Shown: positions 1-5,207 of the stretch, piece by piece
Layout: each line of letters opens with the position of its first letter
Position numbering within the stretch: position 1 is the first letter of the stretch
Source of the DNA: CAYHHI01 sp964356335
Lineage (GTDB): Bacteria; Arandabacterota; Arandabacteria; Arandabacterales; Arandabacteraceae
Direction of reading: 5' to 3'
Length of the DNA: 5,926 bases
NCBI GenBank assembly: GCA_964356335.1
Contig: CAYHHI010000078.1
Coordinates: 1 to 5,926 of the forward strand
Position numbers and translations under genes: made by a program
Notes under the pieces: model-generated
The model's input: only the letters and a program-made list of their open reading frames with translations
Databases searched by the model: none
Told to the model about the DNA's origin: nothing

Positions 1-110
1 GTGTGGTCTATGGCATAACCATTGGTCCTACTCCCGTGATCGATTGGAGTGGTGCGACTTCTGATGAGGCAACCACCTGGGGCCAGATCAAGGCTGAGTT
101 CAGGGAGTAG
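1..110 (+). CDS. 3' end of an unidentified protein-coding gene
   Basis: This is the end of a plus-strand gene that starts outside the window. Reading from base 3, codons are open for 35 residues up to a TAG at 108-110. The tail contains VVYGITIGPTPVIDW and ends ATTWGQIKAEFRE. Hydrophobic and aromatic residues alternate with Gly, Pro and Thr as in a beta-rich region, and the last 13 residues form a short charged tail with a Trp-Gly-x-Ile-Lys core. I cannot assign a family from 35 residues. By inference, such tails follow beta-sandwich modules in secreted proteins, which would suit this neighbourhood. The gene converges on the minus-strand barrel gene, whose stop is about 216 bases away. Its final 32 bases also belong to the dispersed repeat at 79-260. 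The frame is credible because it is open from the window edge and a hairpin follows the stop closely, but this is weak evidence. Confidence 0.5.
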   Translation, partial: VVYGITIGPTPVIDWSGATSDEATTWGQIKAEFRE

Positions 111-260
111 GTGTCACAAAACTGACAGTGTCAGGAAAGTGACGGCTTCGGGAAGGGAAATCTTCAGGACGCCCTCCGATACCTGTTTGCGATTTTCCTT
201 CGAGAGAGTGCCCAATTTGCCGGAGACTTTCTGAAACCAGGGGCTATTCCGAGCCAAGGC
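79..260. repeat. Dispersed direct repeat, copy A
   Basis: This copy aligns in the same orientation with 1234-1402. Bases 79-147 match 1234-1302 without any gap at about 53 of 69 positions. Bases 171-260 match 1313-1402 without any gap at about 62 of 90 positions (both counted by eye). A 13-base length difference separates the blocks. The best-conserved core is AGTGTCAGGAAAGTGACGGC (128-147). The left end overlaps the last codons of the partial plus-strand gene. The right end is 66 bases short of the barrel gene's stop. There is no shared open frame across the indel, so I read it as a noncoding or decayed repeat rather than a gene. It fills most of the 111-326 gap; I see nothing else there and no classical terminator. 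Confidence 0.6.
113..143 (+). other. Imperfect palindrome / two-stem hairpin after the stop codon
   Basis: An outer stem GTCAC (113-117) pairs with GTGAC (139-143). An inner stem CTGAC (122-126) pairs with GTCAG (130-134). They are separated by 4-base A-rich internal loops (AAAA and GAAA) and closed by a triloop AGT. The inner part reads CTGACAGTGTCAG, a perfect 13-base palindrome around one central base. It starts two bases after the TAG of the plus-strand gene, so an RNA hairpin in that transcript's 3' UTR is the simplest reading. No T-run follows, so it is not a standard intrinsic terminator. A DNA site for a palindrome-binding protein or recombinase is an alternative. Confidence 0.45.
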
Positions 261-326
261 CCTACTCAGCACCTCAGGCAATATCAAGGCAGAGCCCCGC
301 GAGACAAACCGGCGATTACGTGGATC

Positions 327-1088
327 TTACCTGCCTCCAAACGAAATCCGCATGCCCGTCATTATCTCGAGAGCTTGGATGTCGAACTTCTGGGTTCCAG
401 TCAAACTGAACGCACCATATGAAGCTGTGGCTTCGGCCCCATTGGTGAACAAGTGCGTCAGGCTGAATTCAGTCACGAGCGAGACACTCCGCGAAATCCT
501 GTATTCGCTGCCTATCCCCCCGCTCATGAAGAAGTGATTTCCCAGATCAAAAGAGGACGCAGCTCTTCCCCGACCGAACCATGGTAAGTGGTATGTGGCG
601 TCAAAGTAGTTCTTGACGCTCGCTATTCCTAATCCAGCCCTGACATACATGTCGAAGGCCCGAGAGTCATACGCGACCATCCTGGTGAACAGACCCGCAT
701 AGATTATTCGCCATGCTGCATTGATTTCCTCCAGACCCGGCATCAAGCCCTTCCTCTGAATCTCACTCGCATCTGCACTATTCCACAGATAGCCCAGTCT
801 TCCTCCGACAAAAACTACCGGTCTGACTTCGGCCTCCATCTCCAGATTTATGCCCAACCCGTTTCTTGCCCCTCCCCCGAGAGCGGCGTACGTTCTATCA
901 GGTTGAGGCTCGACTATATCCGTCTTCCGTCCAAAATCCCCTAATGGAACGCCCCCAACTGCCAAGAGCGCCAAATCGAACTGGGCTGCCAGAGCCTCCG
1001 CAACAAGAGTAGTGGCCATAAGGCACGCCAATAGTGTGATCTTGGCGAATCTTCCAAGAGGCGAACATCCGGATGCTTGGTATCGCAT
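327..1088 (-). CDS. Outer-membrane beta-barrel protein (small OmpA/OmpW-like barrel)
   Basis: The product is 253 residues, predicted to be exported and inserted in the outer membrane. A signal peptide is visible: basic residues around 13-16 (GRFAK), a hydrophobic core (ITLLACLMATTLV) and an ALA cleavage motif at 32-34, giving a mature start near AQFDLALL. LLAC at 19-22 resembles a lipobox, but the hydrophobic stretch continues past it, so I prefer signal peptidase I. The mature part is a series of amphipathic strands separated by turns, such as VVFVGGRLGYLW, FDMYVRAGLGIASV, FFMSGGIGSEYRI and VSLVTEFSLTHLF, ending IMTGMRISFGGR. This is the pattern of 8-stranded porin-family barrels; the exact subfamily and ligand are not recognisable. 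I chose ATG at 1088 over a TTG two codons upstream; neither has a strong ribosome binding site. The gene has its own promoter-like sequence and lies between two direct repeats. Confidence 0.8.
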   Translation of the reverse strand: MRYQASGCSPLGRFAKITLLACLMATTLVAEALAAQFDLALLAVGGVPLGDFGRKTDIVEPQPDRTYAALGGGARNGLGINLEMEAEVRPVVFVGGRLGYLWNSADASEIQRKGLMPGLEEINAAWRIIYAGLFTRMVAYDSRAFDMYVRAGLGIASVKNYFDATYHLPWFGRGRAASSFDLGNHFFMSGGIGSEYRISRSVSLVTEFSLTHLFTNGAEATASYGAFSLTGTQKFDIQALEIMTGMRISFGGR

Positions 1089-1139
1089 ATTCAAGGACCC
1101 AGCAACTCAGCGTGATGGCATCATTTCAGCTACAGGCAT

Positions 1140-1167
1140 ATTATGACAGAACCATGAAAAGTGGCAA
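1140..1167 (-). promoter_or_regulatory. Sigma-70-type promoter for the barrel gene
   Basis: On the minus strand a -35 TTGCCA (1167-1162, five of six consensus bases) is followed after 16 bases by a -10 CATAAT (1145-1140, five of six). Transcription would start near 1133, leaving a leader of about 45 bases before the ATG at 1088. The position fits the barrel gene. This is inferred from consensus only. Confidence 0.5.
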
Positions 1168-1233
1168 GCACTAAGTAGCGGTCAGTAATGATTGCTTCTC
1201 CATCTAGGCCATCTGTGAACAAGCCACCGGCAA

Positions 1234-1402
1234 GGGGCCAGACCATGGCAGAACTCGGAGAGGAACCGTCGCAAAGCTGGAAGTGTCAGGAAGGTGACGG
1301 CTCTGGAGGGAAGGCCTCTGATGCCTGTTTAGGGTCTTCCTTCAGGAAAGTGGCCAATGTGCCCGGGGTTTTTCCAGACGAGGGGCGATTACGAGGGAGG
1401 CT
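1234..1402. repeat. Dispersed direct repeat, copy B
   Basis: This is the partner of 79-260, in the same orientation and 1155 bases away. It keeps the core AGTGTCAGGAAGGTGACGGC (1282-1301). The TAG that ends the plus-strand gene in copy A corresponds to AGG here, and the matching frame gives no similar protein tail, so any coding content is lost. The copy ends 23 bases from the stop of the minus-strand PD40 gene. Bases 1313-1402 include a local palindrome TTCCTTCAGGAA (1338-1349). With the barrel promoter, this repeat accounts for most of the 1089-1425 gap. I see no further gene there; the plus-strand open frame across it has no coding character. Confidence 0.6.
1268..1298 (+). other. Hairpin of copy B, partly decayed
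   Basis: This is the counterpart of the palindrome at 113-143, with identical spacing. Outer arms GTCGC (1268-1272) and GTGAC (1294-1298) still pair through four Watson-Crick pairs and one G-U wobble on the plus-strand RNA. Inner arms CTGGA (1277-1281) and GTCAG (1285-1289) keep three pairs and one wobble, with one mismatch. The wobbles exist only if the plus strand is the transcribed strand. Confidence 0.35.
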
Positions 1403-1425
1403 CGAACCACTGCCTGGAGCTCCGG

Positions 1426-2454
1426 TCACTTCACCTCTTCTAGGACAGCCACACATATCTTCCCCGCTCTGGCCGTTGAATACGCGATCTTCATCCCATC
1501 CGGTGACCAGGTCGGGAATCTCTCCACTGTGTCAGGTGTGTGGGTCAGCTGAGTAACCGCGCTACCGTCTGCATTGGCGATGAAGATCTCGTCGGCCAAC
1601 ACTTCAAACTCGCTTTCCCTGTAATCGCTCAGGTAAGCGAGCTGTTTCCCGTCTGGAGACCAATCCCAGAGTGCAGAGTTCCCCAAACCGACTATCGAGG
1701 AGCCGTCCAGGCGCGAGACGTAGAGATCACCATCCTGTTGGACGAACGCTACCCTGTCCCTTGTGGGTGACAAGCTTGCTAGCAGGATGCCATAAGGAAA
1801 CTCCGTCCGTCTTGCCCCATCGTCCTCGACCACCCACATCCTCTCCTGACGGAAATCGATCTCCAATCGCACGTCAGGCAAGGCCGGTCTTTCCCCAGTA
1901 TGCTGCCCATCCACTGGCTTCAGGCTATTAGTCGCCGTGTCGAAGACTTTTGTCTGCCCACCCACATCTATGGTCACGTCACCATACGCATCCTTCTCAG
2001 GCTGCTGGGGATGCATCCCATGGGCCAGCACCTTAACCTGGCCGGTCTCAATATCGATGTAGCTTATGTCCTGGCCCACTATCCCTGTCCTTCTCCGGAT
2101 CACTATCCCCTTCGAGTCTGAAGTCCAAACAGGCTTGTAGCCTGAGTACTCAGCCTCCGTGAGCCCTCTGATGGGCCCTGAACCATCAGCATTCCTCACG
2201 TAAATGCCTGTAAACCCGGGCCCCGTGAACGCCAACTTGGTCCCGTCAGGTGACCAGATAGGTTGCATGTACTCGGTGGTACCATCGGTCACTTCGATCA
2301 CCCTCGCAATCCTCAGAGCGGGAGCGCTGACTGAGTCTCTTGCCTGCCCCTGAGCATTTGGCGCGGGTGGGTCCGCCATGGAGACATCGAAGCTGACCAC
2401 CGGAAGAAACTGCATGCCAGCGAAACCGACGACCAGCGCTATCACTTTGAGCAT
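1426..2454 (-). CDS. Secreted TolB/PD40-type beta-propeller protein
   Basis: The product is 342 residues. An N-terminal signal peptide (hydrophobic core about 3-21) has a probable SMA cleavage motif at 25-27, so it acts in the periplasm or outside the cell. The mature part carries WD40-like PD40 blades: WSPDGTKLAF (67-76), a divergent VWTSDSKGIVI (109-119), a divergent LSPTRDRVAFV (228-238), WSPDGKQLAYL (265-275) and WSPDGMKIAYS (316-326). Blade-closing turns such as NADGSG and NADGSA are also present. Residues about 140-220 lack clear motifs and probably form degenerate blades; in total this suits a six- or seven-bladed propeller. TolB shares this fold, but there is no TolB N-terminal domain and no pal or tolQRA nearby, so it should not be called TolB. 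The start ATG at 2454 is supported by AAGGTGG at 2458-2464. No clear promoter is seen in the 156 bases upstream (2455-2610), so read-through from the SBBP gene is possible. Partner or ligand is unknown. Confidence 0.8.
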   Translation of the reverse strand: MLKVIALVVGFAGMQFLPVVSFDVSMADPPAPNAQGQARDSVSAPALRIARVIEVTDGTTEYMQPIWSPDGTKLAFTGPGFTGIYVRNADGSGPIRGLTEAEYSGYKPVWTSDSKGIVIRRRTGIVGQDISYIDIETGQVKVLAHGMHPQQPEKDAYGDVTIDVGGQTKVFDTATNSLKPVDGQHTGERPALPDVRLEIDFRQERMWVVEDDGARRTEFPYGILLASLSPTRDRVAFVQQDGDLYVSRLDGSSIVGLGNSALWDWSPDGKQLAYLSDYRESEFEVLADEIFIANADGSAVTQLTHTPDTVERFPTWSPDGMKIAYSTARAGKICVAVLEEVK

Positions 2455-2457
2455 CGC

Positions 2458-2464
2458 CCACCTT
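2458..2464 (-). promoter_or_regulatory. Ribosome binding site of the PD40 gene
   Basis: AAGGTGG on the minus strand lies three bases before the ATG at 2454, with the AAGG core six bases from it. This is the clearest Shine-Dalgarno sequence among the minus-strand genes, and it fixes that start. Confidence 0.6.
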
Positions 2465-2610
2465 CACCTATGAGACGCTGAAGAGGCCGCCAAACCTGCG
2501 CCTGCCTCGACTCTGTGCCGCGCTCTCTGCCCTTGCGAGCAGTGCCCATCACGAACTTGGTGCACACCGTTCCGCCCAGAGCAGAGGAATCACGAAGATG
2601 TAGTAAGTCC

Positions 2611-5073
2611 TCACTTCACCAGCACGGCCTTCTTCGTCGCCCGGTAAAAGCCAGCCTCCATCCGGAGGAAGTAGATGCCGGGGGCCACAGAAGTCTCGTT
2701 GCCAGACCTGCCGTCCCACTGCATCCGGTGCATTCCTGGCTCGGTGATACCATCCACAAGTATTCGCACGGCCCTACCCTGCACATCGTAAAGCGCAATC
2801 GAGACCCGCTGCCACTCAGGCAGATAGAACTGCACAGTAGTTGAAGCTCCAAACGGATCAGGGAAGGCAGGATAAAGTCTCGCTGATCCAAGTTCAGTAT
2901 CTCCCGTTGTCACGCCTGATAGATCAGTCAAATCAAGCTTCACTACGAAAGCATCCGAATAGCTATCATCGGGATCATTGAAGGATGTATCATAAGAGCC
3001 GGGCGTCGTCGGGAAATCAGAAGATTGCGTTTGTCCAGTCACGACGGCGTAGCCCGACGCGTCCAGCACTACCGAACCCCAGCCGTCGTAAGCGGTCCCG
3101 CCAAGATACGTGCTGTACAGAAGCGCGCTCCCTGCGGCAGACATCTTCGCCACAAAGACATCGTAACCGCCATTATAGAAAGTGTCATAAGCCCGGGGGG
3201 TCGTTGGGAACGTGGTGGAATGAGTCAATCCGGCGACGACGGGGTTGCCCGATACGTCCAGCACCAGCGAATTCCCTACGTCTTGGTGGCTACCGCCTAG
3301 GAACGTGCTCCATACAAGCGCCCTCCCCGACGCAGATAGTTTCGCCACAAATACATCCTCATGGTCGTTCCAAGATGTGTCATACGCCCCGGCTGTCGTC
3401 GGGAAACTGGACGATCCCGCTTGTCCAGCAACCACAACGTCGCCCAAGGCGTCAAGCACAAGTGACCGCCCCCAATCGTCAGAGTCCCCACCCAGGAATG
3501 TGCTCCACAGGAGCGTGCTTCCCGATGCAGATAGCTTCACCACATAGACGTCACGACTGCCGTTATAGGATGTATCATATGCCTCTGGCGTCGTCGGGAA
3601 ATCGGGAGAGTATGTCTGCCCAGTGATGACGACATTGCCCGACGCATCCAGTACCAGTGAATTCGCGCTCCCGTCGGTGGAGCTGCCTCCTATAAACGTG
3701 CTCCACAGAAGCGCGCTCCCTGAGGCAGATAGCTTCGCTGCAAAGGCATCAACGCGTCCACCATTAAAGGATGTGTCATAAGCCCCAAGTGTCGTTGGGA
3801 AATCGGAAGAGTAGGTATTTCCGGCCACCACGACGTTAGCCAACGAGTCCAGTCCGAGAGACTGCCCTTCTTCCGACTCGGTGCCGCCCAGGTACGTGCT
3901 CCACAAGATCGCGCTCCCCGACGCGGACAGCTTCGTTACAAAGCCGTCATGATGGGCGAGGCCGCCATTGAAGGATGTGTCATAAGCCCCGGACGTCGTC
4001 GGGTAACCGTTTCCCGCTAGCCCGGTCAACACGACGTTACCCGATGCGTCCAGCACCAGTGAAGACGCCTCATCGATGCTGCCCCCACCCAAGAAAGTGC
4101 TCCATAGGAGCGCGCTCCCTGAGGCGGATATCTTAGCTACAAAGACGTCAAGCGCACTGTAGGATGTGTCATAAGCCCCGGGTGTCGTCGGGAAATTCAA
4201 GGAGTATGTACATCCAGCTACTACGACGTTACCCGATGCGTCCAGTGCAAGCGAATTCCCAGTGTCACAGTCGCTTCCACCCAGGAACGTACCCCAAAGA
4301 AGCCCAGATGGGTTGTCCTCGGGAGCGGCTGAGCCACCACTCTCAAGACGCTCGCTACTGCCTTGACCTAGCAAGAAGACACCAGCCCTGCCACCAACCC
4401 CAGCGCGCTCTTCCCTCAGCGAGCCCACCGGTGTCTCCACAATGACGGAACCGTCAGCCTGCTCTGCCACGCGGTCAGCGCCCTCGTAACCGAACTGCAC
4501 CGACTGCGCATTCGCGCCACGTGAAAGCACAGCTTCGTAGGTAAGCCTGCCGCCATCGTTCTCCCTGAACACCAAGTCCACACCCGGCCATACACCGCGA
4601 TACACAACCTCACTGTACGCAGGCACGTCGGTCTGCCATCGGGACGGATCGTTACCAAGGAAATAGTTGTACTTGGTCTCCATCTCGCCGCGTGCCTCAA
4701 CAACAGGGGAACGATTCGCGTCCGCAAAGCGGATGTATACCGCACAACCTCGCTGAACCACTGAGTCAGCAGCCTGTGCCATCATCCCCTCACATGGCCT
4801 CTCTCGGGGCTCTTGACCTCGTAAGCTCCTCGTCTTCTCCTTCAGATCAACCACGACTGCTTCTTGGCTGAAATAGACTGCCGCCCCCATACCGGGGCAG
4901 TAGTACCTCACCCGCGAGTCGACTTGACCCCGGTTTTCAATGAAGCCACCAAAGGCGCCAGCGGATGCAGCCCATCCGATGACGCATAGACACGCAACAA
5001 TTAGCAATAGCGGGATCTTGCAAAGCAATTCCACAGCAGTCCCCTGACTCCGCACCAAGTTTCGGGAACTCAT
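2611..5073 (-). CDS. SBBP-repeat beta-propeller protein with T9SS-type C-terminal sorting domain
   Basis: The product is 820 residues from the ATG at 5073. A signal peptide (hydrophobic core about 19-34, AGA cleavage motif near 38-40) leads into an N-terminal domain beginning FIENRGQVDSRVRYY (44-58). This is the hallmark of the domain that precedes SBBP repeats (DUF7948-like, to about 235); it also contains NYFLGNDPSRW and VYRGVWPGVDLVF. Seven SBBP repeats follow at about 258-321, 322-388, 389-454, 455-520, 521-585, 586-650 and 651-717. Each has the plan LLWSTFLGG...SLVLDASGNVVVAG...FPTTPGAYDTS...DVFVAKLSASGSA, and seven units are enough to close one propeller. The last 90 or so residues are a FlgD-Ig/T9SS type A-like domain: LYPAFPDPFGASTTVQF (733-749), LYDVQGRAVRILVDG, GIYFLRMEAGFY and a basic-hydrophobic end KKAVLVK. 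By family knowledge it is exported and, if T9SS is present, cell-surface attached or released. Ligand unknown. A GTG at 5088 would add five residues but abuts a TATAAT box, so I prefer the ATG. The FPDPFGAS motif departs from the usual PNPFNPST. Confidence 0.85.
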   Translation of the reverse strand: MSSRNLVRSQGTAVELLCKIPLLLIVACLCVIGWAASAGAFGGFIENRGQVDSRVRYYCPGMGAAVYFSQEAVVVDLKEKTRSLRGQEPRERPCEGMMAQAADSVVQRGCAVYIRFADANRSPVVEARGEMETKYNYFLGNDPSRWQTDVPAYSEVVYRGVWPGVDLVFRENDGGRLTYEAVLSRGANAQSVQFGYEGADRVAEQADGSVIVETPVGSLREERAGVGGRAGVFLLGQGSSERLESGGSAAPEDNPSGLLWGTFLGGSDCDTGNSLALDASGNVVVAGCTYSLNFPTTPGAYDTSYSALDVFVAKISASGSALLWSTFLGGGSIDEASSLVLDASGNVVLTGLAGNGYPTTSGAYDTSFNGGLAHHDGFVTKLSASGSAILWSTYLGGTESEEGQSLGLDSLANVVVAGNTYSSDFPTTLGAYDTSFNGGRVDAFAAKLSASGSALLWSTFIGGSSTDGSANSLVLDASGNVVITGQTYSPDFPTTPEAYDTSYNGSRDVYVVKLSASGSTLLWSTFLGGDSDDWGRSLVLDALGDVVVAGQAGSSSFPTTAGAYDTSWNDHEDVFVAKLSASGRALVWSTFLGGSHQDVGNSLVLDVSGNPVVAGLTHSTTFPTTPRAYDTFYNGGYDVFVAKMSAAGSALLYSTYLGGTAYDGWGSVVLDASGYAVVTGQTQSSDFPTTPGSYDTSFNDPDDSYSDAFVVKLDLTDLSGVTTGDTELGSARLYPAFPDPFGASTTVQFYLPEWQRVSIALYDVQGRAVRILVDGITEPGMHRMQWDGRSGNETSVAPGIYFLRMEAGFYRATKKAVLVK
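2935..4302 (-). repeat. Seven tandem SBBP repeat units within the propeller gene
   Basis: Seven in-frame units of about 63-67 codons lie head to tail. Some stretches are nearly identical at the DNA level: plus-strand GGATGTGTCATAAGCCCC occurs at 3769, 3973 and 4162. A sequence encoding LDASGNVV recurs in units 1, 2 and 4, with variants in the others. The units differ most between the GG of FLGG and the SL of SLVLD, and between YDTS and the VFVAKLS strand, which are loop positions. Shared DNA with variable loops points to past expansion by duplication and leaves scope for unequal recombination. Confidence 0.8.
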
Positions 5074-5088
5074 GCCTTGGTTAGCCAC

Positions 5089-5116
5089 ATTATATCACAA
5101 AATCGGAGAGTTACAA
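5089..5116 (-). promoter_or_regulatory. Sigma-70-type promoter for the SBBP gene
   Basis: On the minus strand a perfect -10 TATAAT (5094-5089) lies 16 bases after TTGTAA (5116-5111, four of six -35 bases). Transcription would begin near 5082, about 9 bases upstream of the ATG at 5073 and inside the alternative GTG start at 5088. This makes the ATG the better start and predicts a very short leader with only a weak AAGG before it. Confidence 0.5.
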
Positions 5117-5196
5117 CCCGGATGTGTCCCGCCTGTGTAGAATAGCGTTGACTCGCGTTGCCGCCAGAGCGTTCATGGACACAGGCCAAGTACCAC

Positions 5197-5201
5197 GGAG
5201 G
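5197..5201 (+). promoter_or_regulatory. Ribosome binding site for the recombinase
   Basis: GGAGG at 5197-5201 is six bases from a TTG at 5208-5210, ideal spacing for translation initiation. This TTG is in the recombinase frame, and counting from it puts the catalytic residues at their usual positions. That is the main reason for choosing this start. Confidence 0.55.
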
Positions 5202-5207
5202 TGCCGG

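Noticed and set aside
311..320. Ten-base match GGCGATTACG here and at 1384-1393
   Set aside because: It falls outside the aligned register of the two repeats (the counterpart is 242-251) and ten bases can match by chance.
1399..1408. Minus-strand GGTTCGAGCC resembling a tRNA T-arm
   Set aside because: No acceptor, D or anticodon stems fit around it, and the copy A equivalent does not conserve it.
1188..1556. Plus-strand open frame across copy B
   Set aside because: It runs into the antisense of the PD40 gene, and its frame relative to copy A changes at the 13-base indel, so it is not a conserved protein.
2985..3626. Plus-strand open frame of 213 codons across the SBBP repeats
   Set aside because: Its Arg/Pro/Ser-rich repetitive content is the reverse complement of the SBBP blades; no independent coding evidence.
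2935..4302. Regularly spaced repeats suggestive of a CRISPR array
   Set aside because: The period is about 195 bases, in frame, and encodes SBBP protein blades with conserved motifs; it is a protein repeat.
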